A stretch of DNA of 64,000 bases. It comes from Acidimicrobiales bacterium. Its GTDB lineage: Bacteria; Actinomycetota; Acidimicrobiia; Acidimicrobiales; SHLQ01. Numbering within the stretch: position 1 is the stretch's first letter; each line of letters begins with the position of its first letter. The DNA is taken from assembly GCA_020629635.1 (NCBI GenBank), contig JAHDCX010000012.1, positions 71,623 through 135,622 on the forward strand. Direction: 5' to 3'. A program made the position numbers and the translations under genes. The notes under the pieces were generated by a model. The model saw only the letters and a list, made by a program, of their open reading frames with translations, had not been told where the DNA came from and made no database searches. Of the stretch, positions 45,164-53,783 are shown piece by piece.

Positions 45164-45241
45164 AAGGAGTACGAAAAGGTGCCGAACGGTCAGCGATGGT
45201 GTCGTTTCGGTCTGCGTACTCGCGCGTCCTTGTCGTTGTGA
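45164..45241 (+). promoter_or_regulatory. Shine-Dalgarno sequence with a 20-codon upstream ORF
   Basis: AAGGAG at 45164-45169 is correctly placed for a GTG at 45179 that opens a 20-codon frame ending with TGA at 45239-45241. The real gene starts inside it at 45196 in another frame. Translation of the small frame could affect the main start. Confidence 0.35.
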
Positions 45242-46908
45242 CAGTCGTCGGCTCACTCGTCGCCGCCACCCCGGAGATCGCTGGTGCCGAAGACACCGAC
45301 GACGCGTCTTTCGGGGACGTTCATGGACAGACCTACGACACCGATCCGAGCGACGATCCGTGGGTGGATCCGGTTGTCCTCTTCGACCTCGACCCCGCCG
45401 CTCTCGAGGCGACACCGGTCCCCGACCTCGACGAGCTCGCCCTCCTGCGATCGGACGTGCTTGCCGATGACGTCGTTCGCATCGCCGTCGAGGACGACCC
45501 GCTCCCTGAAGCCGTCGAGCGGCACCGTTCGGCGCTGCATGCTGCGGCGGTACTCCGAGTCGAGGTCGCTGCTCTCAGCGACGAGATCCGGGATCGACTT
45601 CCCGACCTTGCCCGACTCGCCGACGAGATCGAGACGCACCGCAACACCGAGGCGCGGCTACTGGACGAGAACGCATTGCTTCGAAACGCCATCACCGAGT
45701 TCGCGATCCAGACGTTCATTGGCGGCGAAGCCGAATCGACGATGGGCCTCGATCTCACCGAGAACGCCTCGACCGACGCCCTCCGCATCCTCGACAAAGA
45801 GGTCCGCGACGAGCACCTCGCTCGCATCGAAGAAAACGAAGACCAACACGCACGAACCGTCCGCCAGCGAATCTCCACGGAAAGCGATCTCGCCGAACGT
45901 CGAGAAGCCATCGACGCGCTCCGCGCCGAGCGGCTGAACCGCTGGGCCGACATTCGCGCCGCCGACGACCTGGTCGCCCAAACTCGAGCGGATCATCAGC
46001 GGGTACTGCACAGCCGCCTCGACGCATTCGTCGTCGGAAGCGACATTCCGCTCGTCGCCCTGAACGCCTACGTGATCGCCGAACGAGTCCTCGCTGACGA
46101 ACGGCCAGACTGCGGCGTTGAATGGTGGATGCTCGCCGGAATCGGGCGCATCGAGAGCCTGCACGGACACTTCGCCGAATCGACCCTCGACATCCACGGC
46201 ACCACGACAGATCCAATCTTCGGACCAGCGCTCGACGGCCGGATTCTCTCGGGTGGCGACGAGCTCCCCGACGGGGTCGACGCTCCAGACCCGACCGGGC
46301 GGAGCGAGGATCAAACGGTCACCGTTCCTGCCGAGTCCGCCCCGCCCGCCGCCGTGGCGTCGGTGGACGAATCGACCGGTGAGCAGACGGCAGGGTCAGA
46401 CGAAGCAGCTCCTGGCGACGCGGAGACCGGCGAAGCCGTCGCTGAAGTCGTCGTTCGGCGCCTGGCGCTGATCCTCGATACCGACGGGGGCGAACTCGAC
46501 GCGGACACGGTGTACGACCGTGCCGTCGGGCCGATGCAGTTCATTCCCCAGACGTGGCGCGGCTGGGCGACCGACACCGACCGAGATGGCGACGCCAACC
46601 CGCAGAACATCTACGACGCGACCGTCGCCGCGGGTCGATACCTCTGCGCCGCGTCGTCGTTGGGCTCCGCGGACGGCCAGGAACGGGCCTTCTTCGCGTA
46701 CAACCACGACGATGAATACACCCGTCTCGTCTCGACGGCGGCCACCGTCTACCAATCCCAGATCGTCCTCACCGATCGCGACGACGCAGAAGAACAGCCG
46801 ACCAAGACACGACACCTTGGGATCGCCGAGGACCCGGAGGATGATGTGCCCGACCTCCAGCTCGACGCCTTGTCCGAATGGCTCGGCAGCAACACGTTCG
46901 GGTCCTGA
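45196..46908 (+). CDS. secreted lytic transglycosylase-like protein with coiled-coil region
   Basis: A 570-residue exported protein. A signal peptide (VLVVVTVVGSLVAA, cut near IAGAE) leads to an acidic region and a long coiled-coil (about 95-265). The catalytic domain of the SLT_2/MltB type is split: WWMLAGIGRIESLHG supplies the catalytic Glu and AVGPMQFIPQTWRGWATD comes about 130 residues later, separated by an acidic low-complexity insert. DGDANPQNIYDATVAAGRYLC completes the domain. It likely cleaves peptidoglycan; the coiled-coil resembles RipA/EnvC-type regulators. The ATG at 45196 has no close ribosome site. Confidence 0.85.
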   Translation: MVSFRSAYSRVLVVVTVVGSLVAATPEIAGAEDTDDASFGDVHGQTYDTDPSDDPWVDPVVLFDLDPAALEATPVPDLDELALLRSDVLADDVVRIAVEDDPLPEAVERHRSALHAAAVLRVEVAALSDEIRDRLPDLARLADEIETHRNTEARLLDENALLRNAITEFAIQTFIGGEAESTMGLDLTENASTDALRILDKEVRDEHLARIEENEDQHARTVRQRISTESDLAERREAIDALRAERLNRWADIRAADDLVAQTRADHQRVLHSRLDAFVVGSDIPLVALNAYVIAERVLADERPDCGVEWWMLAGIGRIESLHGHFAESTLDIHGTTTDPIFGPALDGRILSGGDELPDGVDAPDPTGRSEDQTVTVPAESAPPAAVASVDESTGEQTAGSDEAAPGDAETGEAVAEVVVRRLALILDTDGGELDADTVYDRAVGPMQFIPQTWRGWATDTDRDGDANPQNIYDATVAAGRYLCAASSLGSADGQERAFFAYNHDDEYTRLVSTAATVYQSQIVLTDRDDAEEQPTKTRHLGIAEDPEDDVPDLQLDALSEWLGSNTFGS

Positions 46909-46948
46909 GTTCGGTCCAGCTTTCGGCGCGCGGCGCGACCCGTGGCCC

Positions 46949-46954
46949 TAGGGT
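46949..46954 (+). promoter_or_regulatory. -10 box of the TrmH-family gene (TAGGGT), leaderless type
   Basis: TAGGGT with an 8-nt spacer to the ATG at 46963. Confidence 0.45.
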
Positions 46955-46962
46955 CGACGGCG

Positions 46963-47595
46963 ATGAGCGAACGAAGCATCGGCGTTGGCCCACATCCACA
47001 TCCGTGGCCCGACGATGAGCGATTCGATCCGGGGTTGCTCGAGCAGGGCGACACCCGAAACGTCGTCGACAAGTACCGCTACTGGACCCGAGAGGCCATC
47101 GTTGCCGACCTCGACACCACCCGCTTCCCGTTCCATGTCGCCATCGAGAACTGGGAACACGATTTCAACATCGGCACCGTGGTGCGCAATGCGAACGCCT
47201 TCCACGCCTCCGCAGTCCACATCGTTGGCCGGCGGCGATGGAACCGTCGAGGAGCCATGGTGACCGATCGCTACCACCACGTGCACCATCACCCCGAGGT
47301 GGAGGGATTCGTCGAGTGGGCGGCGAGCGAATCCCTGGACGTCATCGGAATCGACAATCTGCCGGGTTCCCGCCCGATCGAGCATGCGGTGCTTCCCGAA
47401 CGCTGTGTGCTGGTCTTCGGCCAAGAGGGGCCCGGGCTCTCCTATACGATCCGAGACGCCGTCGCGCAGGTCTTGTCGATCAGCCAGTTCGGGTCAACAC
47501 GCTCGATCAACGCTGGGGTGGCATCGGGGATCGCGATGCACAGCTGGGTGCGGCAGCACCGGATCTCCGCGATTGAGGATCAGCCCTCGACCTGA
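46963..47595 (+). CDS. TrmH/SpoU-family RNA 2'-O-methyltransferase
   Basis: A 210-residue SPOUT methylase. The N-terminal motif ENWEHDFNIGTVVRNANAF, the motif FGQEGPGLS and LSISQFGSTRSINAGVASGIAMHSW are the three conserved SPOUT blocks forming the SAM-binding trefoil knot. The target (tRNA or rRNA ribose) is not predictable. The ATG at 46963 has a -10 box 8 nt upstream. It overlaps the convergent Nfu_N-like gene end by 16 bp. Confidence 0.9.
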   Translation: MSERSIGVGPHPHPWPDDERFDPGLLEQGDTRNVVDKYRYWTREAIVADLDTTRFPFHVAIENWEHDFNIGTVVRNANAFHASAVHIVGRRRWNRRGAMVTDRYHHVHHHPEVEGFVEWAASESLDVIGIDNLPGSRPIEHAVLPERCVLVFGQEGPGLSYTIRDAVAQVLSISQFGSTRSINAGVASGIAMHSWVRQHRISAIEDQPST

Positions 47596-47912
47596 GCCAT
47601 GAGTTCTTCGTCAGAGGGAACCTCGACGCCGTCGACCCAGTAGGTGTAGAGGTCGACGATGACTTCTTTGAGCCCATCGGCGTCGTTTGTGTGCAGCTCA
47701 ACGGTGACGACGTTGCCGTTGATCGACACGCCGTCAACCTTGCCCGTCTCGAGCAGACGGCGGGCGAGTTCGTCGGCGGGACGGTCGCCCCGAATCTCGA
47801 CGTCCGCACGGTACCGCTCGTGCCCCATGCCCGTCAGCGCACGGTTGAGCACGTACCGGACAATCCCGGGACGGCTGGACGGCTTTTCGATCACGGAGAC
47901 GAGCTGACCCAT
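47580..47912 (-). CDS. small conserved protein, Nfu_N-like fold
   Basis: A 110-residue protein. The stretch from PSSRPGIVRYVLNRALTG to RRLLETGKVDGVSINGNVVTVEL resembles the N-terminal domain of Nfu iron-sulfur scaffold proteins (start of a strand, helix near the LARRLLET position, then a VTVEL strand). It has no Cys, so it cannot hold a cluster itself. The resemblance is moderate. The ATG at 47912 is 22 bp after the rnhB stop, so it is probably in the rnhB operon. Confidence 0.65.
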   Translation of the reverse strand: MGQLVSVIEKPSSRPGIVRYVLNRALTGMGHERYRADVEIRGDRPADELARRLLETGKVDGVSINGNVVTVELHTNDADGLKEVIVDLYTYWVDGVEVPSDEELMAQVEG

Positions 47913-47934
47913 GAGCGTGAGCGTAGCGTGCAGC

Positions 47935-48642
47935 TCAGTCGAACAGCCGACCCTGGCGGTCGTCTTCGACGGAGAACCCCCGACGAGCCGTGCCTTGCCA
48001 TTCGAGGTCGTCCATGAATGCCCAACTCCGTCGATGAATGGCAGAGACACCCACGGATCGAAGAACGGCTCGGTGCCGAGGACAGGGATATCCCTTGTTG
48101 TCGGCGAAGGAGTACCAAGGGTGCTGCTCATCGAAGTCGCGCATGAGCCGATCTCGGGTGACCTTGGCGAGGATGCTCGCTGCCGCGATCGACAGACTCA
48201 CCCGATCGCCTTTCACGATGGTGGTCGCCCGACCTCCGCCGATGAAGTCCCATTTGCCGTCGAGCAACACCCGATCGACCGGTCGACCGAGCCCCTCGAG
48301 TGCCCGTCGAGCCGCCAACCGTTGGGCTTCCGACATTCCCATCTCATCGCATTCCTCTGGCCAGGCATGTCCAACGCTCCAGGCGGTGCACCATGCCGCG
48401 ATGCGCTCGAACATGGCCTCCCGTTCGTTCTCGGTCAACATCTTCGAGTCTCGGATCTTGTAGATCCGCCGATCCTCCGGAACGATCACCGCGCCAACCG
48501 TGAGCGGGCCAGCCCACGCCCCCCGGCCGACTTCGTCCATACCGGCGACGGATTGGCCGAGCTCCCAGATCGATCGCTCGTGGCGGAGACCCGGTGACGA
48601 CTTCTTGAGCGCTCGTCTCAGTGGGCGAACCGACGACGTCAT
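47935..48642 (-). CDS. rnhB: ribonuclease HII
   Basis: A 235-residue RNase HII that removes ribonucleotides from DNA. The catalytic motif appears as GMDEVGRGAWAGPL (Asp-Glu), then DGKWDF with the second Asp and the later TRDRLM region. A basic N-terminal extension of about 35 residues precedes the domain. The ATG at 48642 overlaps the upstream gene stop by 4 nt (ATGA), so the two genes are translationally coupled. Confidence 0.93.
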   Translation of the reverse strand: MTSSVRPLRRALKKSSPGLRHERSIWELGQSVAGMDEVGRGAWAGPLTVGAVIVPEDRRIYKIRDSKMLTENEREAMFERIAAWCTAWSVGHAWPEECDEMGMSEAQRLAARRALEGLGRPVDRVLLDGKWDFIGGGRATTIVKGDRVSLSIAAASILAKVTRDRLMRDFDEQHPWYSFADNKGYPCPRHRAVLRSVGVSAIHRRSWAFMDDLEWQGTARRGFSVEDDRQGRLFD

Positions 48643-50312
48643 CTCGACGTCGTCGCCCAGCTCGGTGCGGCGAGAAGCGCCTCTCCGGATTGTTCGCCGC
48701 TCGACCAATTCGGATCGAGCGCACGGCACGTGAAGACCGGCGTGCCGCCGCCGTCGAACTCCCAGAGAACGGCGGGGCGCTCTCCGTGCCATCGGATCGA
48801 AAAAGACAGCCGTCCCCCACGAACCGGTAGGGCCGTGACGTCGACCGAACGACCCAGCCACGTGTCGAAGGCACCGGGCGCACAATCGATCGACGTCGAA
48901 TCATCGACCACCATTCGGCGGAGCCCGAGCACGACTCGGGCTCGTCGATCTGGGTCATCGGGTGCGCTGTTGGACGCCCACGACCACGTCGATCCGGCCG
49001 CGGCCCGCACGTCGACGATCGGGTCCGGATTCTGCAATCGAGCGTTGGGGCCTGCGCTCATGATTCGACCCATCGCCCGCTCGAAGGCGTCGTCAGCCTC
49101 GGGAACGTTCGATTCGCCCTCTCCGAACCCCAGTCGGCGCCCGTCTCGAGGGTCGTTGGTGACTGCGCTGGCGGCAGCATCGCTCATCGCACGAGCGCCA
49201 GCGATCCGACCGAGCAGTGCGTGCGCATCGGGTCGTAGGCCTGCCGGAATCACGTGGAGCGATGCCACCACGAGCTGAGCGGCGAGATCGTGTTGGGTCG
49301 TGGGCGGATCGACGCCGAGGCGGGCACAGACGGAGAGGGCCACGGCGAGCTCGCCAGCACCGCGAGGGTCGAGCGCGCCGTGCAGCCAGGACTCGAGCGC
49401 CTGATCGGCAACGGCCTGAACGGTGGCTTCGTCGGCACCAATCGCCGCCGAAGCGGCCAGCGTCGACCCTGGCCGGCCGAGGCCAGACGTCGCCGCAGCG
49501 AGGAGAACACCGCTCGTCGCCGCCGGCCACAGATGCGCTGGCCACGCCGGCACGGACACGGTGGCGAGTCCGTCGAGATGACGGGACCACCCATCCCGAA
49601 TTCGCTCGATCGCGGGAGCCACCGATCGCTCGGGCTCCGATCCGTCAACGACACGAATCGTTCGTGTCGTGCTCGGGATCATCGGCAGGAGCGCAACAAG
49701 CCCTGCATCGCGCCCGCCGGACTCGACGATTCGAGTCGGATCGGCGTGGCCGGAGACCACCTCACCGAGAAGTGCTCCGAGACCGCCGTCTTCGAGGGAG
49801 CCCGTGACGACATCTCCCGGTAGCCGGCCGAGCTCGACGGCCGGGCGTCCGTCGATGACGATGCGCTCACCTGCCACGCGCGCCCGCTCGATTGAACCAA
49901 CGCCCTCGAGTCGCTCGGGCGTCACCGCGAGCCCCAGCGTGAGCGCATCTGCGCCCTCCGTCTCGATCTCGACGATCGTCCGACCGCTCGGACCGTCCTC
50001 GTCGGCGGCGACTCGCCACACGACGTCATGTTCGCCGACTCGGAGACGGCACTCGATCACCGGAAGGCCGCCAATCCGCGTCCTTCGTACGGGCCCGTCG
50101 ACCCCAAACCAGGACTCCCCTGTACTGATGACGATCGACAACGACCAGCTTCGGTCATGCGGATGAATGCGACCACGTTCGTCGACATGGGAGACCGCGC
50201 CCACCCCGAGCGTCCCAACAGCGTCGGCTGCGGGCATCGGCGACAGGAAGCGTTCGCCCTCGGGGTCCCCGACGGGCCCGTGTTGCCGGCGACGTAGCGA
50301 GAACCGAGCCAT
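48639..50312 (-). CDS. large conserved protein of unknown function, possibly alpha/alpha-barrel glycosidase-like
   Basis: A 557-residue soluble protein without a signal peptide. The N-terminal third is beta-rich (HERGRIHPHDRSWSLSIV-like strands). The middle is Ala-rich and helical (LLAAATSGLGRPGSTLAASAAIGADEATVQ), and the C-terminal part is beta-rich again (LSFSIRWHGERPAVLWEFDGG). This order recalls six-hairpin glycosidase or amylo-glucosidase-like proteins, but no catalytic motif is certain. It shares a 24-bp divergent promoter region with cofC and is coupled to rnhB. Confidence 0.7.
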   Translation of the reverse strand: MARFSLRRRQHGPVGDPEGERFLSPMPAADAVGTLGVGAVSHVDERGRIHPHDRSWSLSIVISTGESWFGVDGPVRRTRIGGLPVIECRLRVGEHDVVWRVAADEDGPSGRTIVEIETEGADALTLGLAVTPERLEGVGSIERARVAGERIVIDGRPAVELGRLPGDVVTGSLEDGGLGALLGEVVSGHADPTRIVESGGRDAGLVALLPMIPSTTRTIRVVDGSEPERSVAPAIERIRDGWSRHLDGLATVSVPAWPAHLWPAATSGVLLAAATSGLGRPGSTLAASAAIGADEATVQAVADQALESWLHGALDPRGAGELAVALSVCARLGVDPPTTQHDLAAQLVVASLHVIPAGLRPDAHALLGRIAGARAMSDAAASAVTNDPRDGRRLGFGEGESNVPEADDAFERAMGRIMSAGPNARLQNPDPIVDVRAAAGSTWSWASNSAPDDPDRRARVVLGLRRMVVDDSTSIDCAPGAFDTWLGRSVDVTALPVRGGRLSFSIRWHGERPAVLWEFDGGGTPVFTCRALDPNWSSGEQSGEALLAAPSWATTSR

Positions 50313-50336
50313 CGATCGAACCCTAGACTCGAATCG
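50313..50336. promoter_or_regulatory. overlapping divergent leaderless promoters (cofC / unknown gene)
   Basis: The 24 bp between two start codons contain TAGACT (50324-50329, plus) and TAGGGT (50325-50320, minus). They share the TA base pairs, and each sits exactly 7 nt from its ATG. The hexamers read from one ACCCTAGACT. Confidence 0.65.
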
Positions 50337-50954
50337 ATGGTCTCGGCGCAGTCGGATTCGGCAGTCGGAGTCGTGATTCCGTTGCGCTCTCTCGACGAGG
50401 GCAAGACCCGGCTGGATCCGGCACTCTCGACCGCCGAGCGTCGAGCGTTGATTGTCCTGATGGCGACCCAGGTCGTTGATGCGGCGCACCAGCTACCAGT
50501 CTGGATCGTTCACCAGTCCCCAGAGGTCGCCGCGTTCGCCGAAGACCATGGAGCGTCCGCAGTGGCCGTTCCCGAACCCGGACTGGATCATGCCGTCCGT
50601 GAAGGCATCCGCCACGCGGCCGCCGCGGGCTGTCGGCACGTGATCATCGCCCACGCAGACCTCCCGAGCGCCAAGGATCTCCGCCCGGCAGCAGTCGAGG
50701 GCGCCATCACCATCGTCACCGACCGACACGGCACGGGGACCAACGTCCTTTCCTTGCCAACCGATCTTCCGTTCGACTTTTCCTTCGGCGAGGGGTCGGC
50801 GCGACGGCACCTCATCGCTGCCCGCCAAACCGGTTGTCGAACCTTTCTGGTCGACGCCCCGGACCTGGCGTTCGATGTCGATGAGCTCGAGGACCTGACG
50901 AGTGACCTTCGCGACCGAATTCCTGCTGACGACCCGGAGGAACACACTCCATGA
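50337..50954 (+). CDS. cofC: 2-phospho-L-lactate guanylyltransferase CofC (F420 biosynthesis)
   Basis: A 205-residue nucleotidyltransferase that activates phospholactate or phosphoenolpyruvate with GTP during coenzyme F420 synthesis (CofC/FbiD). Family features are VVIPLRSLDEGKTRL near the start, HAVREGIRHA, the metal motif IAHADLPS and DRHGTGTNVLSL followed by FGEGSARRH. No other F420 gene is in the window. Its stop overlaps the start of the PIG-L deacetylase gene by 4 nt, so the two form an operon. Confidence 0.9.
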   Translation: MVSAQSDSAVGVVIPLRSLDEGKTRLDPALSTAERRALIVLMATQVVDAAHQLPVWIVHQSPEVAAFAEDHGASAVAVPEPGLDHAVREGIRHAAAAGCRHVIIAHADLPSAKDLRPAAVEGAITIVTDRHGTGTNVLSLPTDLPFDFSFGEGSARRHLIAARQTGCRTFLVDAPDLAFDVDELEDLTSDLRDRIPADDPEEHTP

Positions 50955-51697
50955 CACTCCCACCGACACGCGACCTCCCGACACCCGCAACTGCGCTTGC
51001 GATCGGCGCCCACCCTGACGACATCGAATTCGAATGTGGAGCGACGCTCGCCAAGTGGGCCGCAGCGGGAACGGTCGTCCACCACCTGGTGTGCACCGAC
51101 GGTTCGAAGGGCACGTGGGACGAGCACATCGACCAACACCAACTCATCGAGACGCGTCGGGTCGAACAGCGTGAGGCGGCGGCGCGGCTCGGCGCAACGG
51201 GGACGGTGCATTTTCTCGACGCTGTCGACGGTGAGCTGACGTCGGACCTCGACATGCGACGCGAGGTTGCACGCGTCATTCGCCAGACGACTCCCGACGT
51301 CGTGCTCGGACACGACCCCTGGAAGCGGTGGCGGTTGCACCCGGATCATCGTCACGCAGGGTTTCTCGCTGTCGAGGGGATCGTTGCGGCGCGGGACCCG
51401 TTCTTCTTTCCGGAGCTCGACCTGCCGCGACATCGTCCTGAGGTGCTGCTGTTGTTCGAGTCCGAGGCGCCGAACCACGTCGAGTCCGTCACCATTGCAC
51501 ACGCGGACGCGAAGATCTCCGCCTTGCTCGCCCACGAGTCGCAGTTCGAGACCACGATGGTGATCACCGACGACCCGACGAACGAGACCGCAGCCTTCCG
51601 AGATCGTGAGTACGACCAGCTCCGCTCTGCTGCGGCTGCCGCGGCATTGACGCCGTCGGAGTTTGCCGAGGCGTTTCATCGCATCGACGATCTCTGA
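50951..51697 (+). CDS. PIG-L/LmbE-family deacetylase
   Basis: A 248-residue zinc-dependent deacetylase-like protein. GAHPDDIEFECG near residue 19 and WRLHPDHRHAG around 120 supply the zinc ligands. It is a paralogue-type relative of Mca, but no mycothiol-specific segment is evident, so it may act on another N-acetyl sugar or lipid. It is coupled to cofC. The last codons and the stop lie inside the first copy of a 30-bp tandem repeat. Confidence 0.85.
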   Translation: MTLPPTRDLPTPATALAIGAHPDDIEFECGATLAKWAAAGTVVHHLVCTDGSKGTWDEHIDQHQLIETRRVEQREAAARLGATGTVHFLDAVDGELTSDLDMRREVARVIRQTTPDVVLGHDPWKRWRLHPDHRHAGFLAVEGIVAARDPFFFPELDLPRHRPEVLLLFESEAPNHVESVTIAHADAKISALLAHESQFETTMVITDDPTNETAAFRDREYDQLRSAAAAAALTPSEFAEAFHRIDDL

Positions 51698-51770
51698 TCG
51701 TCGACGAATACACCGAACGATCTCTGATCGTCGACGAATACACCGAACGATCTCTGATCGTCGACAACCA
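51688..51770. repeat. 30-bp tandem repeat spanning the PIG-L stop codon
   Basis: Copies start at 51688, 51718 and 51748; the first two are identical and the third keeps its first 18 bases. Each contains the inverted repeat CGATC-TCT-GATCG. The first copy forms a 9-bp stem (51684-51704) that includes the stop TGA at 51695. Confidence 0.85.
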
Positions 51771-51789
51771 CAACGGAACGAAAACGACG

Positions 51790-51819
51790 ACGCCCCCGAC
51801 TCCGCAGAGCCGGGGGCGT
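51790..51819. terminator. bidirectional terminator between PIG-L and MscS-like genes
   Basis: Arms 51790-51802 and 51807-51819 pair over 13 bp with one mismatch, around a CGCA loop. T-rich sequence follows on the plus strand (TTCGTTCAGTTTC), and a GTTTTCGTT stretch follows on the minus strand. Confidence 0.75.
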
Positions 51820-51876
51820 TCGTTCAGTTTCCGACTCCGTTGTGAGCCGGCCCGCCCACGAAAGGGCGATGCAGAA

Positions 51877-52536
51877 TCAGTTCTCGACGGCGTCGTACAC
51901 GCGTGGCCAGAAGCGGTCACGAGCGGCCCAGATGCCACCGACGCCGAACTTGATCACGAAGATCGCTGCGAGGCCGGAGGTGAGGGCGGTCCAGAGCTGG
52001 TCGATGATGTCACGACCGAAGCCGAGCTGATCGATCGCCATCATGCCGCCGATGACCCAGATGGCCGCAGTGACAATCTTGAGGAGCACGTCACCCGCTG
52101 CCACGTTGGCGAGCGAGGGGCTGAGGACGTCCTTCACGAAGTTGGCGACGGCGCCGGTGATGACCACGAGGATGATCGCAATGATCACGTTCGGGATCCA
52201 CTCCACGAAGGTGTTCACGAGATCGGTGATCGCGTCGATGCCGAGGGTGTTCACGGCGAGGCTCACGAAGATGAGCATGATCATCCAGCCGACGATGCGG
52301 GCAAGAAGGAAGCCCGAGTCCGGGTAGCCGGCGCGCTCCACGTAGGAGCCGAGACCGCTGCGGTCGACGATGTTGTCGAACTTCACAGCCTTGAGCAGCT
52401 TGTGGACGAGGCCTGCGACGAACTTCGCGACGAAACGACCGATGAGGAGCAGGATCAGTGCTCCGACGATGCGGGGGACGAACTCGATGAAGAGTCCGAT
52501 CATGTCCGCAAATGAATCTCTGATGTCGTCAATCAT
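51877..52536 (-). CDS. MscS-like transmembrane-helix protein
   Basis: A 219-residue membrane protein. The first half has the conserved TM_helix pattern GALILLLIGRFVAKFVAGLVHKLL, as found in small-conductance mechanosensitive channels of the CmpX/YggB type. Four to five hydrophobic helices follow. The beta-barrel domain of MscS is missing. It may tune osmotic or membrane stress. The ATG at 52536 has AAGGAG upstream. It is divergent from the ECF sigma operon whose third gene encodes another protein of this type. Confidence 0.75.
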   Translation of the reverse strand: MIDDIRDSFADMIGLFIEFVPRIVGALILLLIGRFVAKFVAGLVHKLLKAVKFDNIVDRSGLGSYVERAGYPDSGFLLARIVGWMIMLIFVSLAVNTLGIDAITDLVNTFVEWIPNVIIAIILVVITGAVANFVKDVLSPSLANVAAGDVLLKIVTAAIWVIGGMMAIDQLGFGRDIIDQLWTALTSGLAAIFVIKFGVGGIWAARDRFWPRVYDAVEN

Positions 52537-52934
52537 GTTTTGCTTTCTACTCCTTGTCGTGGGACAGGGATGAGACGCGCCGTCCAGCCCTGAAGTCGCG
52601 AAGACTCGAAGATTTTTCTAGTCGGTCGAGCAGACGAGTCGCAATTGGCAGCCAGATTTCCTCTGTCCACGGCCTCCGAGGACCGCAGACCGCAGTGATT
52701 TCGTGGTTTTTGCAACTTTTCGCCCATCGAAGACGTCAAGAACTCATGCACGCCATCGCTGTGTCGCCGTGGGCTCGCCATCATCCGCTTCTCGGAATGC
52801 TGATGTCCGCCCTGACCACCGGCACCAGTCGACCGAGCATGCGCAACGATCGAATTGAGAATCGGAGAGGACAGGCGAGTACGCTGCCAAGCAACCCTGA
52901 GGGGCGGGATCGGACAATTCCCTCAGGCGGAGCA
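52537..52934. other. 398-bp intergenic region between MscS-like and ECF sigma genes
   Basis: I see no convincing gene or RNA. It holds the MscS-like ribosome site, AT-richer stretches (52610-52620, 52705-52722) that may be promoter DNA, and near the right end an 8-bp inverted repeat at 52896-52927. Confidence 0.6.
52896..52927 (+). promoter_or_regulatory. hairpin next to the ECF sigma ribosome site
   Basis: CCTGAGGG (52896-52903) pairs exactly with CCCTCAGG (52920-52927), loop 16 nt. The right arm ends in the AGGCGGAG ribosome site of the gene starting at 52935. It could limit translation. Confidence 0.4.
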
Positions 52935-53447
52935 ATGGACACGGACGCACCACCGGCCGAGCAGCTCGAAGCGCTCGTGCGAGACCATCTCGACGCGGTC
53001 TACCGCGTCGCCTATTCGGTGGTCCGCGATTCCGCACTTGCCGAGGACGTCGCGCAAGACGCGATCCTGAAAGCATGGAAGGCGCTCCCGACCTTCCGTG
53101 GAGACTCGTCCCTGCGCTCGTGGATGCTGCGCATCACCCACAACACGGCGATCAGTACGATGCGTCGTCGACGTGAAGAGCTGCGCGAACCCGATCTGCT
53201 GCCCGAACGCGAACAGGGAATCACGACCGAAAAACGGGTCGTCGACTCGCTCTCGCTCGACGCGTTCGAGGAGGCACTCAGCCATCTCGACGAACTGTCT
53301 CGAGCCATTGTTGTCCTTCGAGAGATCGAAGGCATGAGCTACGACGAGATCGCCGAGACGCTCGACGTCCCGCTCCCGACGGTTAAGACGCGACTCCTCC
53401 GCGCCCGTCGCACACTGGCGACCGCGCTCGAAGGGTGGAAGCCATGA
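52935..53447 (+). CDS. ECF-type RNA polymerase sigma factor
   Basis: A 170-residue sigma-70 of the extracytoplasmic group. Region 2 spans about 10-75 (DAVYRVAYSVVRDSALAEDVAQD, then FRGDSSLRSWMLRITHNTAI), and region 4 spans about 110-165 (LSRAIVVLREIEGMSYDEIAETLDVPLPTVKTRL). The start has AGGCGGAG upstream. The next gene encodes a zinc-site protein overlapping by 4 nt, the usual anti-sigma arrangement. Two MscS-like proteins around this unit suggest an envelope or osmotic stimulus. Confidence 0.92.
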   Translation: MDTDAPPAEQLEALVRDHLDAVYRVAYSVVRDSALAEDVAQDAILKAWKALPTFRGDSSLRSWMLRITHNTAISTMRRRREELREPDLLPEREQGITTEKRVVDSLSLDAFEEALSHLDELSRAIVVLREIEGMSYDEIAETLDVPLPTVKTRLLRARRTLATALEGWKP

Positions 53448-53752
53448 TCGGCCGCCACCCCAATCGCCGCCAGCTCGCCCGCTGGCTCGACGGCGACGCG
53501 CCTGAACTCGACGATCACATCGACGGCTGCGAGAAGTGTGCACAAACCCTTGACGCCCTCGCCGCCGCCGAAACGACAGACTTGCGACCAGCATTGCTCA
53601 CCTTGCTGGCACCGCCGACCGATCTCGAGGAGCGCGTGAGCCGGCGTCTGGCTGCCCGCCTCCAGTCTCGGGCGGACGCCGAATTGTTCGGAGCGCTGCT
53701 CGGCGTTCCGATCGAGACCGGCCGAGTGGTTCTCGAGGCTCGTGAGACATGA
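53444..53752 (+). CDS. putative zinc-binding anti-sigma factor
   Basis: A 102-residue soluble protein. LDDHIDGCEKCAQTL supplies an H-x3-C-x2-C zinc site of the anti-sigma (ZAS) type near residues 26-33. The rest is helical, and there is no membrane segment. It overlaps the ECF sigma stop by 4 nt (ATGA), strong context for a cognate anti-sigma. A cytoplasmic ZAS protein could sense redox state, or it could be controlled by the membrane protein encoded next. Confidence 0.78.
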   Translation: MIGRHPNRRQLARWLDGDAPELDDHIDGCEKCAQTLDALAAAETTDLRPALLTLLAPPTDLEERVSRRLAARLQSRADAELFGALLGVPIETGRVVLEARET

Positions 53753-53783
53753 GACTGAGATTTCCTAGCGGGAGGGCTGAGAA

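Noticed and set aside
51688-51770. CRISPR-like array
   Set aside because: The repeats are directly adjacent with no spacers, and there are no cas genes.
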